A stretch of 64,000 nucleotides of DNA, taken from assembly GCA_023334545.1 (NCBI GenBank), contig JAADVB010000080.1, positions 1 through 64,000 on the forward strand. The letters run 5' to 3'. This DNA is from Salisapilia sapeloensis (lineage: Eukaryota; Oomycota; Peronosporomycetes; Peronosporales; Salisapiliaceae). A program made the position numbers and the translations under genes. Each line of letters opens with the position of its first letter. Position 1 is the stretch's first letter. Below the pieces are notes generated by a model that ran no database searches, had not been told where the DNA came from, and worked only from the letters and a program-made list of their open reading frames with translations. This document shows, in pieces, positions 10,128-21,299 of the stretch.

Positions 10128-11672
10128 ATGGCGGACGACGAGTATGGACTCCAGGGTCTAGCCGATCTCCCGCTGCTGGAGCAAGTGCATCGACTCTTTA
10201 ATGCTATTCAACAGCGGTATCCGTACAAAGAAACAGAAGCATGGAAGACGCTGCCAGCAGATCAGAAGCGTAAAATGCTCGACTACATCCGCCGAAAGCG
10301 ACAGGAACAGACAGTGACGCATATTGCTCCATCCACACAGTCAGCAAATGAACAGGATCAGGACAATATCGCGAAGCCAGAGACGAATGTCCAGAAGGCT
10401 GATCCGTACTTGGATATGCTGCGTCGACGTAAAGAGCAGATGAAGAGCTCGGACACTGACAGATCTACAGCTGATCGATGGAAGATGGTGGATGAGGAGT
10501 TTAGTTCCGTCTTGTGCACATGTGGTAAGAAGCATGCTACTTGGATGCAGCAACCTGTGCCGAAAGGAAGCGGGAAATCGAAGGCGACAGTCCTCCGTAT
10601 CATTGGCTACATGATGACAACCTTCGGAGACGCGAAAAGGCCATGCAAAGACGCTGTCCAGAAAGTTTATGCTCTAGGTAGTCTATCCAATAACCATATC
10701 TGCAACGCCGTACTGACTAGACTTGTAGTCGGAGACAAAATTCGCCAAACGCTCGCGCCGTGTTTGGAAGACGACGCTCCTTCTCCATCCCTCCGAGTAA
10801 GCTACTTTAATCGAAGACAAATGACGTTGGCAGATACTGAGTGTAGTGACGTGTGCAGGAACTAGTGGACATCTTTCAGGAAGAAGCAGCGTATTACGGT
10901 CGCTGGCGAGAGTTCCGCAGCGAGACAAAGCAGAATGAGGAGGAAGAGAACGAGGAGGACGTGGAAGAGGAACAACTAGCAGAAGAACTGGATTTGTTTG
11001 CCGTCGCAGAGGAAGAAGCAGTCTTCAACGCTACCTTCTTTGTAAGCATCCCCACCATTCCGCCTTTAGAAACTTGTGTCCTAATACTTCCTTCGCCTGA
11101 ACACAGGAGCGCATTCGTTTCGCAGACCAACGTACGGCACAGATGGACTGGTCGCTCTACGATGACTTTGCCAAAGGGCGAAAGCATAATTTTTTAGGTG
11201 GCAAGGGGGAGGTGCTGAAAGAGTGGATAGGCCTCCCACCACTTAGCAAAGCATCTCTTGAATTCATCAACTTTGTCGCCTACCACAAGTATGTATCTCT
11301 AGCGCATCAGCACTTATAACAAAGAACTTAAAGACTATGATAGCATCGGATGCTTGGTGGAGGCGGCCATTAAACACAAGTGCAATGGTGAACTCCAGGC
11401 CTTGACTTCTCCCCTTCTAGTGGCTGATATCGAGTACGATTGCTTTCAAATGACTATCCTGTACTCTTTTTTTAAGTTAGTACAATTCGTCTTGTAGAGC
11501 TATAAGCGATACGATCATGGAGAAGAGTGAAGAGTCGCAGCAGGTAGAGGAGACTAATAGCCAGCCAAAACGAGCAAGGGAAGAAAGCAGCGAGACTGTG
11601 AACGAAGCAGAGGACAAGGCAGAAACAGGAAAGAAACAGCCCCGACTCATGCGACTCAAGCGACTTCGCTAA
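10128..11672 (+). CDS. SPT3-like SAGA histone-fold subunit (six exons)
   Basis: Exons 10128-10677, 10729-10796, 10859-11041, 11107-11288, 11344-11433 and 11498-11672 give 415 residues. After a helical, Gln/Lys-rich N-terminal extension of about 150 residues there is a histone fold with MMTTFGDAKRPCKDAV. This resembles the start of the first SPT3/TAF13 fold, and ELVDIFQEEAAYYGRW resembles its end. An acidic linker leads to a second fold: YDDFAKGRKHNF, EWIGLPPLSKASLEFINF, IGCLVEAAIKHK and PLLVADIEAI. This is the two-fold layout of SPT3, the SAGA subunit that contacts TBP. The tail is Lys/Arg-rich. The first intron is 51 nt and in frame, so retention would also leave an open product. SPT3 is my best call; a diverged TAF-like protein is the alternative. 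Confidence 0.75.
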
Positions 11673-11700
11673 AGTGCAACGTGACGAGTCTTTGTAAACT

Positions 11701-12394
11701 TTATACATAATTTCTCTCTTTCTGTACTCGTAGCTCCTCTGTCGTAAGTTTTTGATAAAGTCGGAACTCGGGCGGCAAGTCCGATTCCTCTCGCAATGCA
11801 TCAGCAAAGTATATGCGTCGGACTCGACAATTGGCATGCAGCTGCACACTAAGTGTGCACATGTACCTCGTGCTGTATGCCTGCATTGTGAGCTGCTCGA
11901 GGTCTAACTGCAACTGATTCCAACCATCAGCTTCCTCAAGTGCCAATGGCAACAAAGTCATCTCCCCATGAATCTCAGTCTGCTTCTGAAAAGTGGAGCA
12001 TCGATAGCGACGAATTTGATCTCGACTATCTTTTATAGCTACTTCCAAAGACAAGTCTCCAAGCGGTCGTAGCTGAAAGACTACATATCGGAGACGCAAG
12101 TCAAGCGATGGGGTAGCACCTAGATTGGCAAGCGGAGGAGAACTCAACCAGGTATCGGATATATTCTCGGACGTCAGTGCAATCACTGACGATTGCACTT
12201 TATCGTCTAAAACACGACGTATGCTCGTTCCATCAACCTCCTCGTGCTTATTCCAGAGCTGCAACGGCTTATTCCTGGTCATAGATAGCATATTGCGTAA
12301 GTTTGCTATCTCCAAGACAATTTATTCAGATATTTTACTACCCGACACTGTAGAGCAATGAGATGAGTCCACTCTGGTACGTCTTGGCGAACAT
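11701..12394 (-). CDS. CFAP20: CFAP20 ciliary doublet protein (two exons)
   Basis: Exons 12394-12342 and 12274-11701 give 208 residues. The short first exon supplies MFAKTYQSGLISLLYSVG, which matches the known CFAP20 N-terminus. It is followed by NKPLQLWNKH, DDKVQSSVIAL, RRYRCSTFQKQT, DGWNQLQLDLEQLTMQAY and VQLHANCRVRRIYFAD..LPPEFRLYQKL. The length is close to the usual ~193. CFAP20 is an inner-junction protein of axonemal doublet microtubules and is also reported in centrioles and nuclei. Its presence implies flagellated zoospores. It converges on the SPT3-like gene with only 28 bp between stops. Confidence 0.95.
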
Positions 12395-13643
12395 ACCACT
12401 TTGCTGGACTGCTTCCATCGTCGGTACAAGGTCGTGTTTGACTCGTTGCCAGAATTGTGCCTACAAGTATATGTCTGCTTTTACATATTACTGACGGTAT
12501 GATGATGTATTTTACCTAGGATGCCACGATCCAAGCCGGATGATTTCGCTCTGTAGTTGAGTGCTTCGCAGCAAGAATAGAAATACAGACCTGCATGATA
12601 CGGCCCAGATCGTGCTCATGGAGGAGACTTTACCAAATATGTAAACGGTATGTTTATAAAGATATGCACCATACCTTCTTGTTGCGGAACTATGGCCGGA
12701 CAAGTGTAATCAGATATATCCAGAAACTTCAACAAATGGTTTAGAAGATACTTTTGACATCGGCCTCCATGACTAGAAGCAATTAGTACGACTGTACTCA
12801 CTCGAGCAAACACCAGTCGGTCCTTAAGGAATCAAGGGTACTTCTATCGATCCACAAATTCTCGGTAGACTTATGAAATTTTACAGCAGCTACTTGCAAA
12901 CGACATCTATCGCTTCGGAAACTCATCCTATGGATGTAGCAGGGAAGCTTAAAGGGGAACAAACACTAACATAGCTTATCAATGAAGCTTCCATACAGGT
13001 CATTGTTTTTAATTGGTGCCCAACACATGAAAAATATTCCCTACATCACATGCGATCAATTCAAACGCAACGAGTTTCTAGCTGTCAGTCAACGTACCGA
13101 CAAGATCAGTGTACTACCAATCCAGGAACATCATTAGCATTATGTTTATGCTCTTTGTCAGCTTCATATACGGGTACGTGCCATGTTATTGATCTATATT
13201 ATTTATTTTAAAGGTCCTGATCTGATGATAACTTGGGCGAGAACAAGTTGAAAGGGTACTCTAGATAACTATCGATGATCATGGAGCAGGCAAAGTTTAC
13301 TTAGACAACATCTCTAAGCTTCAAAACATCATAAATACTACTGCCTCTAGTCGAGACAATAAAACAGCAACAAGGGTACGTATTCACTGATCAAGACTGC
13401 TTGTCCACTCCGCTATAAACACATCTCTGCTGAGTCTGATTAAGTTTTTGAAAGCGAATAGTGTCTATAAAGTAGTTTGCAACTATTCCCTGAGATATAG
13501 TTGTTTAATAGCAGTTGATAAATCTTTGCTAAAAAGTGATAAAGCTTTGACAGGATCTGGTAAGTTTCTATTCTAACACTGCGAATAGCCGTCGGATTTG
13601 GTCTCAAAACGGTGGACGATCGAAATCAATTTTATTCTAGTGC
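12395..13643. other. Gene-poor gap between CFAP20 and COX15
   Basis: About 1.25 kb with no family I recognise. On the plus strand, a frame around 12680-12975 reads as a stretch interrupted by two stops and looks mildly coding, as if an old gene had decayed. A short hydrophobic plus-strand ORF begins at 12364, antisense to the first CFAP20 exon. I assign no function to either. Confidence 0.4.
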
Positions 13644-15183
13644 TTACAGCGCCTTGGGTACTGCTTTGATAGCCTTTTTGGCAAAGTTGAGCGAGTGCAT
13701 CGACCACAAAGTGGACGTCATGAGCACAATTGCCCCGCTCTGGTGCGCAACGGCGAGTGGCACCGGGACGCAGTGCAAAAGAGCGGAAATACCGAGCAGT
13801 ACTTGTCCTCCGGCCGTTAGCATGTTCAAATTCAGAGCTCTTCTCGCCTGATCCGGGAGTTGGCTCCACACGTGTGGACGTCTGGCCAGAGCATACATAC
13901 CCGTGATGCCACCAAGTGTCGTTAACGCCAAAACGCGATGGTCTAGCTGCACGAGCGGAACGTTTTCGAAAAAGTTGCGATAGGTGGGCGACAAGGCAAA
14001 TAGGTCGTCGGGGATCCACTGGTCACCCATCTTGGGGAAAGTGTTGAATGCAAAGCCAGCATCGGTTCCAGCCACAAAGGCTCCAGACAGAATGGTGTAG
14101 CCCAGAATGGTGGACGTGTGAGCAAGTCCCTTGCGGATGCCAGTAACATTCTTGAGCACGTTCGGAGACATCATCTCACGCGTCAGAAGGGCTCTCGAAG
14201 GAGGCGACAGGATCTGGAAGCCTGTCCACAGGAGCATGCCTAGAGTCGTGAAGGCGAAACCAAGCTACAGACGAGGATGAAATCAGCACATGTGCATCGG
14301 GGATGTGGAGGTAGACAACGTACATGAGTGGCGAGACGGTAGGGACTGACGCGGACTTCGTTCTTGGTTTCAAGTTGCGTTTTGCCGTGGTCTTCAAGTC
14401 CACTGCGCACCATCCACCAGCCGATGCCGCCTTGAGCAGCACCGAGACCAAGGAGGATACCAAAGCGACGGTGTAGCTCCACTGGGAGTTTGCGTCGAAT
14501 ACCAAAGTAGAGCAGAGGAAGACCGTATGCCATGCCAACGACACGACCGAGCATTCGGTGACCATACTCCCATGCGAAGATGCCTTTGAACTCGGATAAC
14601 GTCTAGTCAATCGAGCATTTAGTACGAAGGTCGTTCGTATGAGACTGCACTGCCTATTACCATGTTTTGGCGCTGCTGGTACTCTGGGAACTGCTTGTAC
14701 TTTTCAAACTCGGCCTCCCACTCCTCCTTGGACATGGGCGGCAAGCTTCCCTGCGGCTTCCACTCGACCATCGATAGACCTGATCGAGTGATGCGCGTGG
14801 CGCCTCCAACGACGATCATGCCACCAACGAGTCCAGCGCAGCCGAACAGCCAGTAGGCGACAGACTTGTTCGCGGCCACATTCTCAATAGTGGCTTTCGG
14901 CTTTGTCGATGCCTGCATGTACACCCATTAGCCATCGGTATATTGCAATGCAGTTTATTCATGGACTACCGTGCGTTTCGTGGAGTAGACAAAGGATAGA
15001 CGGTTGGACGGTGGTTGGGCTTTTCCAGCTCCATGCCAAGTCTTGGGCAGAGCGTTCGACCGGAGTACAGGCGCCGTTTGGCTCTTCTACATTGCACGCA
15101 CCATCAGCATTGTGCAAAGGGGTCAATTCATACTAGCTTACAAGCGTAGCAGCGCGTGTAGCTCGACGAGTAACAGCCAGCAT
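13644..15183 (-). CDS. COX15: COX15 heme A synthase (five exons)
   Basis: Exons 15183-15142, 15086-14970, 14912-14661, 14602-14324 and 14264-13644 give 436 residues. The first two exons encode a basic presequence (MLAVTRRATRAAT), so import into mitochondria is expected. Conserved COX15/CtaA marks follow: GGATRITRSGLSMVEWKPQG, FPEYQ, EFKGIFAWEYGHRMLGR, GGIGWWMVRSGL, VSPYRLATH, GAFVAGTDAGFAFNTFPKMG and LDHRVLALT. The His residues of the EYGHR, LATH, LDHR and AHQ segments are those that hold heme in this family. The enzyme turns heme O into heme A in the inner membrane for cytochrome c oxidase, using electrons from mitochondrial ferredoxin. Every intron is 55-70 bp. Confidence 0.96.
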
Positions 15184-15424
15184 CGTCGGAATCAAGTGAG
15201 GGTATCAAGTGTGCGGCGACCAGTGTCAATTACAAAGACATGCATATCAATATCATTTCTAGCCACGAATCAGACTCCTGTATCAAACATAGTCATTTTT
15301 CTACCACCATTCTAACATACCAAGCCATCACTCTAACAAAAGAAAAGACAATCGAAGCACCAACTTGTTTTTCTTTTTTCAATGCACCTTTCTCCGCGAC
15401 TCTTCTTCCCGTCTCACATCTTGC

Positions 15425-18400
15425 TTAGGTGATGACGGTGGGCTCGGTGCGGCCCGTCGCGCTGGGTAAATCCGACAGCTTCAGTCCGACGCCAATGAGC
15501 TTCGCAAGCGCATCCGCAGTCACCTGCTGCAAGTCTCCGCTCGGAGGCTCGAACTTCTCAATGTACATACGAATGGTTGCACCAGCGACACCGGTGCCAC
15601 TGAGACGGAAGATGATTCGAGAGCCGTCCTCGAATAGGTACCGGATGCCCTGGTGGCTAGCAATGCTGTTGTCAACTGGGTCGTGGTACTCGAACTCATC
15701 CGCGTTCGCCATGACGTAGCCGTCGTGCTCAGTGCCCTTGACGTTGCTGAACTGGTCAATCATGTTGGCCATCATAGCCTCGGCAGCAGCCTTATCGACG
15801 TTCTCGTAGTCGTAGCGGCAGTAGTAGTTGCGTCCGAACTGGCGCCAGTGGTCGCGAACGACGTCCTCGACCGTGACCAGCGGGCATCCGTCCGCCTGCT
15901 TGGCAGCCAGAATGTTGAGCCACGCGAGCACAGCCCACATGCCGTCCTTTTCACGGACGTGGTTGGAGCCTGTGCCGAAGCTCTCTTCTCCGCAGATGAA
16001 GGGCGTGTAGTCCTCCTTGCCGTACACTTCACCAGAGTCCATCAGGTTGCCAAAGAACTTCCAGCCCGTCGGCACCTCGAAGAATGGCACACCGAGCTTC
16101 TTCGCCACGAGGTCGACGGCACCAGACGTCGGCATGGAGCGAGCGACACCATGGAGACCCTTGTTCTGGAAGAAGGGAATCAGGTGTGCATTCGCAGCGA
16201 TGATAGCGAGCGAGTCCGACGGAGTCACGAAGAAACGCGAGCCGAGGATCATGTTACGATCGGCGTCTCCGTCCCACGCGCAGCCGAACGAAGGCGGCTC
16301 CTGGTCTTGGCCAGTGACAGGCAGACCCTTGCGGTCGACACCCATGACCTTAATCAGCTCGTGAGCGTACGTCAAGTTCGGGTCGGCGTGGCCACCCTTG
16401 AAGTCCTCCAGTGGCTGAGCATTCAACAGGACAGACTCCGGGGCACCGAGCTCCTCGACGAACACGCGGCGGGCGTACGGTCCCTGCACGCCGGACATGG
16501 CATCCGTGACAAGCGAAAAGTCCTCACGCTGCATAAGCTTCTTGATGGCGTCAAAGTCAAAGATCTTCTTCAAGAGCTCCACGTGGTCTTCAGACGAGTC
16601 GAAGACCTCGAGCACGACCGTGCGGCTGCCATCGTCCGAGGCCACAGCACGCTTGCCGACCTTGCTGATGTCGATATCCGGGAAGTCGGACGCGATCTTG
16701 AAGTTGGAGATGACGCGCGAGTTGTTGTAGATTTCGTTCGTCACCTTCTCGGGGGCCGGACCACCGTTCTCACAGTTGTACTTGATGCCAAAGTCCTCAT
16801 CCGGTCCACCAGGGTTGTGCGACGCACTCAAGATGAAGGCGCCAAAAGCAACGCTGCCGCCTTCGCGGTTGCGGATGACGGCAGACACGGCAGGCGTACT
16901 CAACAGACCATCCTTACCAATCCACAGACGGTCAACGCCAGCAGCAACTGCCATCTTAATGATGATCTGAATGGCCTCGCTGTTAAAGTAACGGCCATCA
17001 CCGGAGACAACAAGCGTACCGCCCATCAGGTCGCGCGAAGGCAAGGCGTCAAAGACCGACTGCACAAAGTTGTGTAGGTAGTGGCCTTCCATGAAGGTCT
17101 TGGTCTTCTTACGAAGTCCGGAGGTACCAGGCTTCTGGCCGTCGTACGGCGAAGTCTTCACCGTCGACGGCTTGAGCTTGCCGAGGCCCTTTTGCTCCGT
17201 CAAGTCCACCGTCGTGTCCTTGTAGGTGCCGGAGAGCACAGTCTTCTGCTCGTCGCTCTTGTTGACGACTTCGACCTTGCCTTCGAAGACAACACCAGGC
17301 GCAAAGCCCACGTCACCCGTGATCTTCAGGCGGTCACACTTGATCAAAGAGGGCACGTTGCCACGCAAGCTGGCTTCAAGCTGCTGCACGAGCTTGAACT
17401 TCTTCGAGTCGAGGCCGACAATCGGAGCCACACCCTCGCGCTCTGGAGCAAGCACGGGGCGGTAGTCTTCCGTGATGATGTACGCGTCCGAGCGGAGCAA
17501 GAGGAGATCATCACTCTTCTTCACAGGGGCGAAACGAGAGCGGGGGACGCAGACTGCGCCAGCACCGACAAAGCTCTCAATGGCAGCACCCATGGCCGTC
17601 TCAAGCTGGAACACAGGCGCAGAGGAACCATCCTTCGGGTCCACCGTCTTGGAGTTCTTGATCATCGGGAGCTTAATAACGCCACCCTGCTCCTTGAGCT
17701 GCTCCGCAAGCTTGTCCAAGCGGATCCACAAGTTGTTAGTGTTGAAGTAGCGGTGCTTGGAAATGTTCTGGAAGTGGGCTTCATCTTCGTCCTCGCACTG
17801 GGCAGCCTCACGAAGGATAAGGCGGCCGTCCGAGTTGCGGGTCGCCAAGTGGCCTCCCTTTTTGTCGTTCTCAGTTCGCTCACAGCATTCCATCAGGAAC
17901 GGCTTGCCAGACTAGACATAATAAATTAGTTTTCGATTCAAGTGCATGACGACATATATAAACGTACCTGAGCAAAGTAGGTGAGAAGGTCGAGGTCGAG
18001 GCTGGCACCGAGGTTGTCCGAGTTAGAGACAAACATGTACTTGACTCCCTGGGAGAGAAGAGTCTCAAGCTTGCCAGAGCCAGCAAGCGAAGGGTACACA
18101 TCTCCGTGACCAGGAGGGCACCACTCCTTGTCTGGGTTCTGCGGGTGCGTGGCAGGCTCGAGTGTCTTGGCGTCAACCTTGGGCACCTTGTTCTGCATAA
18201 GCTCCAAGGCTTCGTCTTCGACGAGCTCCGGGTACTTTTGGAGGTACTCCAAGGTGTCAGCACTTGTGCTAAAGGAGTTCATGAGCATGAAGCGAACGTT
18301 CTGGGCATGCTCACGACGAAGCTCGGTCACTTGACGCGCCATGATGTCGAGGAACGTGTCCTCTCCCTTAACGTTAAGGAGGGATTTGGCCTTGTCAAGG

Positions 18401-18666
18401 CCCATGCTGGTGCCGAGGCCACCGTTGAGCTTCAGCACGACCGTCTCCTTGAGTAGGCTAGGGTCAGCCGTGACGTTCTCGCGGACGCTGCCGCTCTTGC
18501 CCTCGAGGTAGGGAATGTCGTCGCAGGGGGTGATGGATCCCTCTTGGATCATGCCGCTCTCGCCACTGACGAGCGCGCTGTAGGACATTTCAAAGGCCTT
18601 GATGGCGGCCTCGCTAAGGCCGGCCTCTTCCATCTTGGCGCGGTAGGGTGCAAATCGATCCGCCAT
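15425..18666 (-). CDS. UDP-glucose pyrophosphorylase-phosphoglucomutase fusion (two exons)
   Basis: Exons 18666-17968 and 17911-15425 give 1061 residues. The first ~480 are a UDP-glucose pyrophosphorylase: LNGGLGTSMGL nucleotide loop with KAKSLL, PPGHGDVY, KYMFVSNSDNLGA and a left-handed beta-helix-like end. The rest is an alpha-phosphohexomutase: SPYDGQKPGTSGLRKK, the catalytic phosphoserine loop SASHNPGG near 595-602, metal-binding DGDADRNM, sugar-binding GEESFG and phosphate-binding RLSGTG. One chain can thus convert glucose-6-phosphate to glucose-1-phosphate and on to UDP-glucose, feeding beta-glucan and cellulose synthesis. Such fusions are known in stramenopiles. GC is raised over this gene and third positions are mostly G/C, suggesting high expression. 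No targeting peptide is seen, so a cytosolic site is likely. Confidence 0.96.
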
Positions 18667-18885
18667 ATTTCTCTCTCCTTCGTTGCAGGCTAGATGTGGG
18701 GTTTAGATCTTTTTCGATAATGAGGGAGCGAAAGAGAGAGAATGGCCATTCGGTCGTAAACGATTGGTCGAAGGTACTACATTTAAAGGTTTTGATTGGA
18801 GGAAAATGTGATATCCAAGCAGCGTCGTCTCATCTGACACAAACTTCAATGTAGATCTTTTCGATCCGAATCGAAGGATGATACA

Positions 18886-21051
18886 CTAGGATTCATTGAG
18901 CCAACCTCGGACGCGAGCCCAGGTAGCTTCCTTATCTCGCTGCTTCTTTTGATCAAGCATTATTCTCTGCCATGCTTTGAATGCTCGATGTCGTTTCGAT
19001 CGGTCGAACCGTATGCGAAGTTTCGAAAGCGCGTGTCGTTCGCGTAGCTGGATATCAGCATACAAGTTTCTCCAGCGTTTCCATGATATTTTGAGCGCAC
19101 ATGCTTTATGCAGTCGAACGACTTTTGATTGAGCACTCAGCATCAATCCATGATGTAGAAACATCTTGCTAAAGACTTTGCGTCGTAAAACGTGGTGGAA
19201 ATGCATATCTGCTACCCGTAATTTCTGTCTATGTGCCTCCTGTTTTACTTGGTATCTCCAGTCTACATATTGCAACCAGCAAGTCCACATACGATGCATT
19301 AGACGAAGGCTGCTCCACTTTGCAGCGTGCTTGAAGACGCGCCTAGATAGCTTCCACTCATCCTGCCAAGGCAAGAAACCATAATAGTATAGCAATCGAC
19401 TCTGACTATGTTCTTTTGCCAATGCACACTGTCGAGCAAAATTCTCCTGTCTCTCTGCTCTCTCCTTTGCAGCCATTTGCTTCTGGCGCTTGCGCTCCAT
19501 CATCTTGGCCCGGTGCTGCAAATGCTCTTCGACTAGCCGAGACTCGCGATCCGCAACCTGCATCGCTAGACGCTCCCGTTTCTCCCGTTCAGCAATAGCA
19601 TATTTTTGGTTGAGGGCTTCTCGACGCTGCTGCCGCTCACTCGCGCGTTTCTGCATAGCCAAGTACAGTGAGCTCTTTGGCGGTGGATACGGCTTGTCAG
19701 GCTTCTTAGAGGCTTTTATAGGATAATCAGTTTTTGGTTTTGTGACTTTAGTCGGTTGAATAGGTATCACTGGCTCTGCTTCCGTCTCTGCTTCAGCACT
19801 TGTCGGTAAAAGCTTAGTCATCGTAGGTGGAAGCTCTGCTTTTGCCTCCTCTTGGACACCGTCACTGTATCTCTCATATGTGGTAGCCGCTTCTTGCTTA
19901 GTCGGACAAGTTAGTCGTTCTAACAGGCTTTTCGCTTTCTTCAGTCGTTCTTCTGCTGTAACGGTTGTAGATTTCCATACTTTGTTCGCCTCGACAAATG
20001 CATGCCAACCATCAAAACACCGCCGTACACTTCTTATCCAGTAATAGTGAGTAGCTTTCTGAAATTGCTGTTTCTCCTCGACCAATTTGCAACGCACTCT
20101 TTCCATCTTTCGCTCCCTCTTCCAATCCAACATCACCTGCGCCCACCCATCCCACACTTTTTGATACAGACACCAAGCGTGAAACTTGATCGCACTTGCC
20201 ATCTCTCGTTTTCCAATTTCCACTCTCCGTCTCCATGAGCCAAACACCAATCGCTTAAGCTTTCGAGTCAATCGAATTTCTTGTGCTTTCTGTTCAGATG
20301 ATATTATCCGCTGGTTGTCATCACGAAGGCGCTTAAGCATTTGATCAAGTCTCATTTCTTCACGTTTACTCGTCAAAGACTCCTCAGCAGGCAAAGACTT
20401 TTTCGTCATTTTCTTTTCTATGTCCGAGCTGGCGATCATATTTTTGCTTGGCTTTGCATCACTACGTTGCTTCACGGCGTTGGATACAGCGACTGGCTTG
20501 ATTGAGGCGGCATTTTTGGACTTAAACTTTTGATTCTTTCCCGCTTGAGTATTATTTGAATAGTTACTTTTGGAAATCTGGTTTGGTGGGACCACCTTGT
20601 TCGGTGCCTTGCTCTCGGCAAGCACTTGTCCACCTGACCTGTAAGTTTGTGTCTTTGGAACTGCCCACTGGATTTCTTTCTTGCTTCCCACCGTTTTAGC
20701 AGGACGGAATCGTTCAGAGCTTTGATTTGATCTTGATGGCCTCGGCCGTGCTACACCTTGATGCGATTTTGTTTTCAACTCTGACGTTCTTTTCGAGGGA
20801 TGAAGAACTGTAGCCGTGGATGGTTGACCTCTAGCTACATTTTGCTTGATAGCTTTTGCCTGCTTATCTACTTCGAATCGGGAGCGAACGATGTCGTGGG
20901 CTGCCTGGTACTGATTATCTTGTCGAGATTTCTCCCTTGCTCCGTCATTTTCTGGTAGTTTATATCTTGGCAAAAACGCATTGGGCTTGCCCATTAATTC
21001 TGATGCGCATGCTCGACCAATATCGAGCTCTGGCTGCTCATCTTTTTCCAT
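18886..21051 (-). CDS. SFI1/CCDC191-like helical repeat protein
   Basis: Single long exon; 721 residues from the ATG at 21051, or up to 775 from 21213. The first ~270 residues are basic and low in complexity. Then come repeated Trp/Phe-centred helices such as KRLVFGSWRRRVEIGKRE, YQKVWDGWAQVMLDWKRE, VRRCFDGWHAFVE, MHRMWTCWLQYVDWR, ALKISWKRWRNLYAD and HRAFKAWQRIMLDQK. This SFI1-type spacing is used by centrin-binding and basal-body proteins. A central Arg/Lys/Glu coiled coil (RASERQQRREALNQKYA...) and a short DNQYQAAHDIVRSRF segment near the N-terminus recall CCDC191. A centriole/basal-body role is an inference. The start is uncertain, since the open frame continues upstream to 21336. Confidence 0.7.
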   Translation of the reverse strand: MEKDEQPELDIGRACASELMGKPNAFLPRYKLPENDGAREKSRQDNQYQAAHDIVRSRFEVDKQAKAIKQNVARGQPSTATVLHPSKRTSELKTKSHQGVARPRPSRSNQSSERFRPAKTVGSKKEIQWAVPKTQTYRSGGQVLAESKAPNKVVPPNQISKSNYSNNTQAGKNQKFKSKNAASIKPVAVSNAVKQRSDAKPSKNMIASSDIEKKMTKKSLPAEESLTSKREEMRLDQMLKRLRDDNQRIISSEQKAQEIRLTRKLKRLVFGSWRRRVEIGKREMASAIKFHAWCLYQKVWDGWAQVMLDWKRERKMERVRCKLVEEKQQFQKATHYYWIRSVRRCFDGWHAFVEANKVWKSTTVTAEERLKKAKSLLERLTCPTKQEAATTYERYSDGVQEEAKAELPPTMTKLLPTSAEAETEAEPVIPIQPTKVTKPKTDYPIKASKKPDKPYPPPKSSLYLAMQKRASERQQRREALNQKYAIAEREKRERLAMQVADRESRLVEEHLQHRAKMMERKRQKQMAAKERAERQENFARQCALAKEHSQSRLLYYYGFLPWQDEWKLSRRVFKHAAKWSSLRLMHRMWTCWLQYVDWRYQVKQEAHRQKLRVADMHFHHVLRRKVFSKMFLHHGLMLSAQSKVVRLHKACALKISWKRWRNLYADIQLRERHALSKLRIRFDRSKRHRAFKAWQRIMLDQKKQRDKEATWARVRGWLNES

Positions 21052-21299
21052 AGTCGATGTTAAGGTAAACAGTTGAGAACCTCTTGTATTTTCCTCGTCC
21101 GTGTTGTTATTATTCGAGCGGTTTGACCGAAAGCGAAGCTGCCACACGGACGGCTTCTCAGGCGAAAATGACTCAAATGAAGCATATCTACGATCTGTCC
21201 GCCGAGCATGCATGGCGTCGTAAATCAATACACAAGAGAAACTTAGAGGACTAAAATAGAAATCAAAAAGTATGAACTTTAGCACTTGTACCATTGGAA

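Noticed and set aside
12364-12462. Short hydrophobic plus-strand ORF antisense to CFAP20 exon 1
   Set aside because: It recalls a membrane-protein start, but no matching downstream exon was found and it overlaps a secure exon.
15653-17077. 474-codon plus-strand ORF opposite the UGP-PGM gene
   Set aside because: It is an antisense shadow of a GC-rich coding exon. It is Val/Arg/His-rich without any motif, while the minus strand holds intact catalytic motifs.
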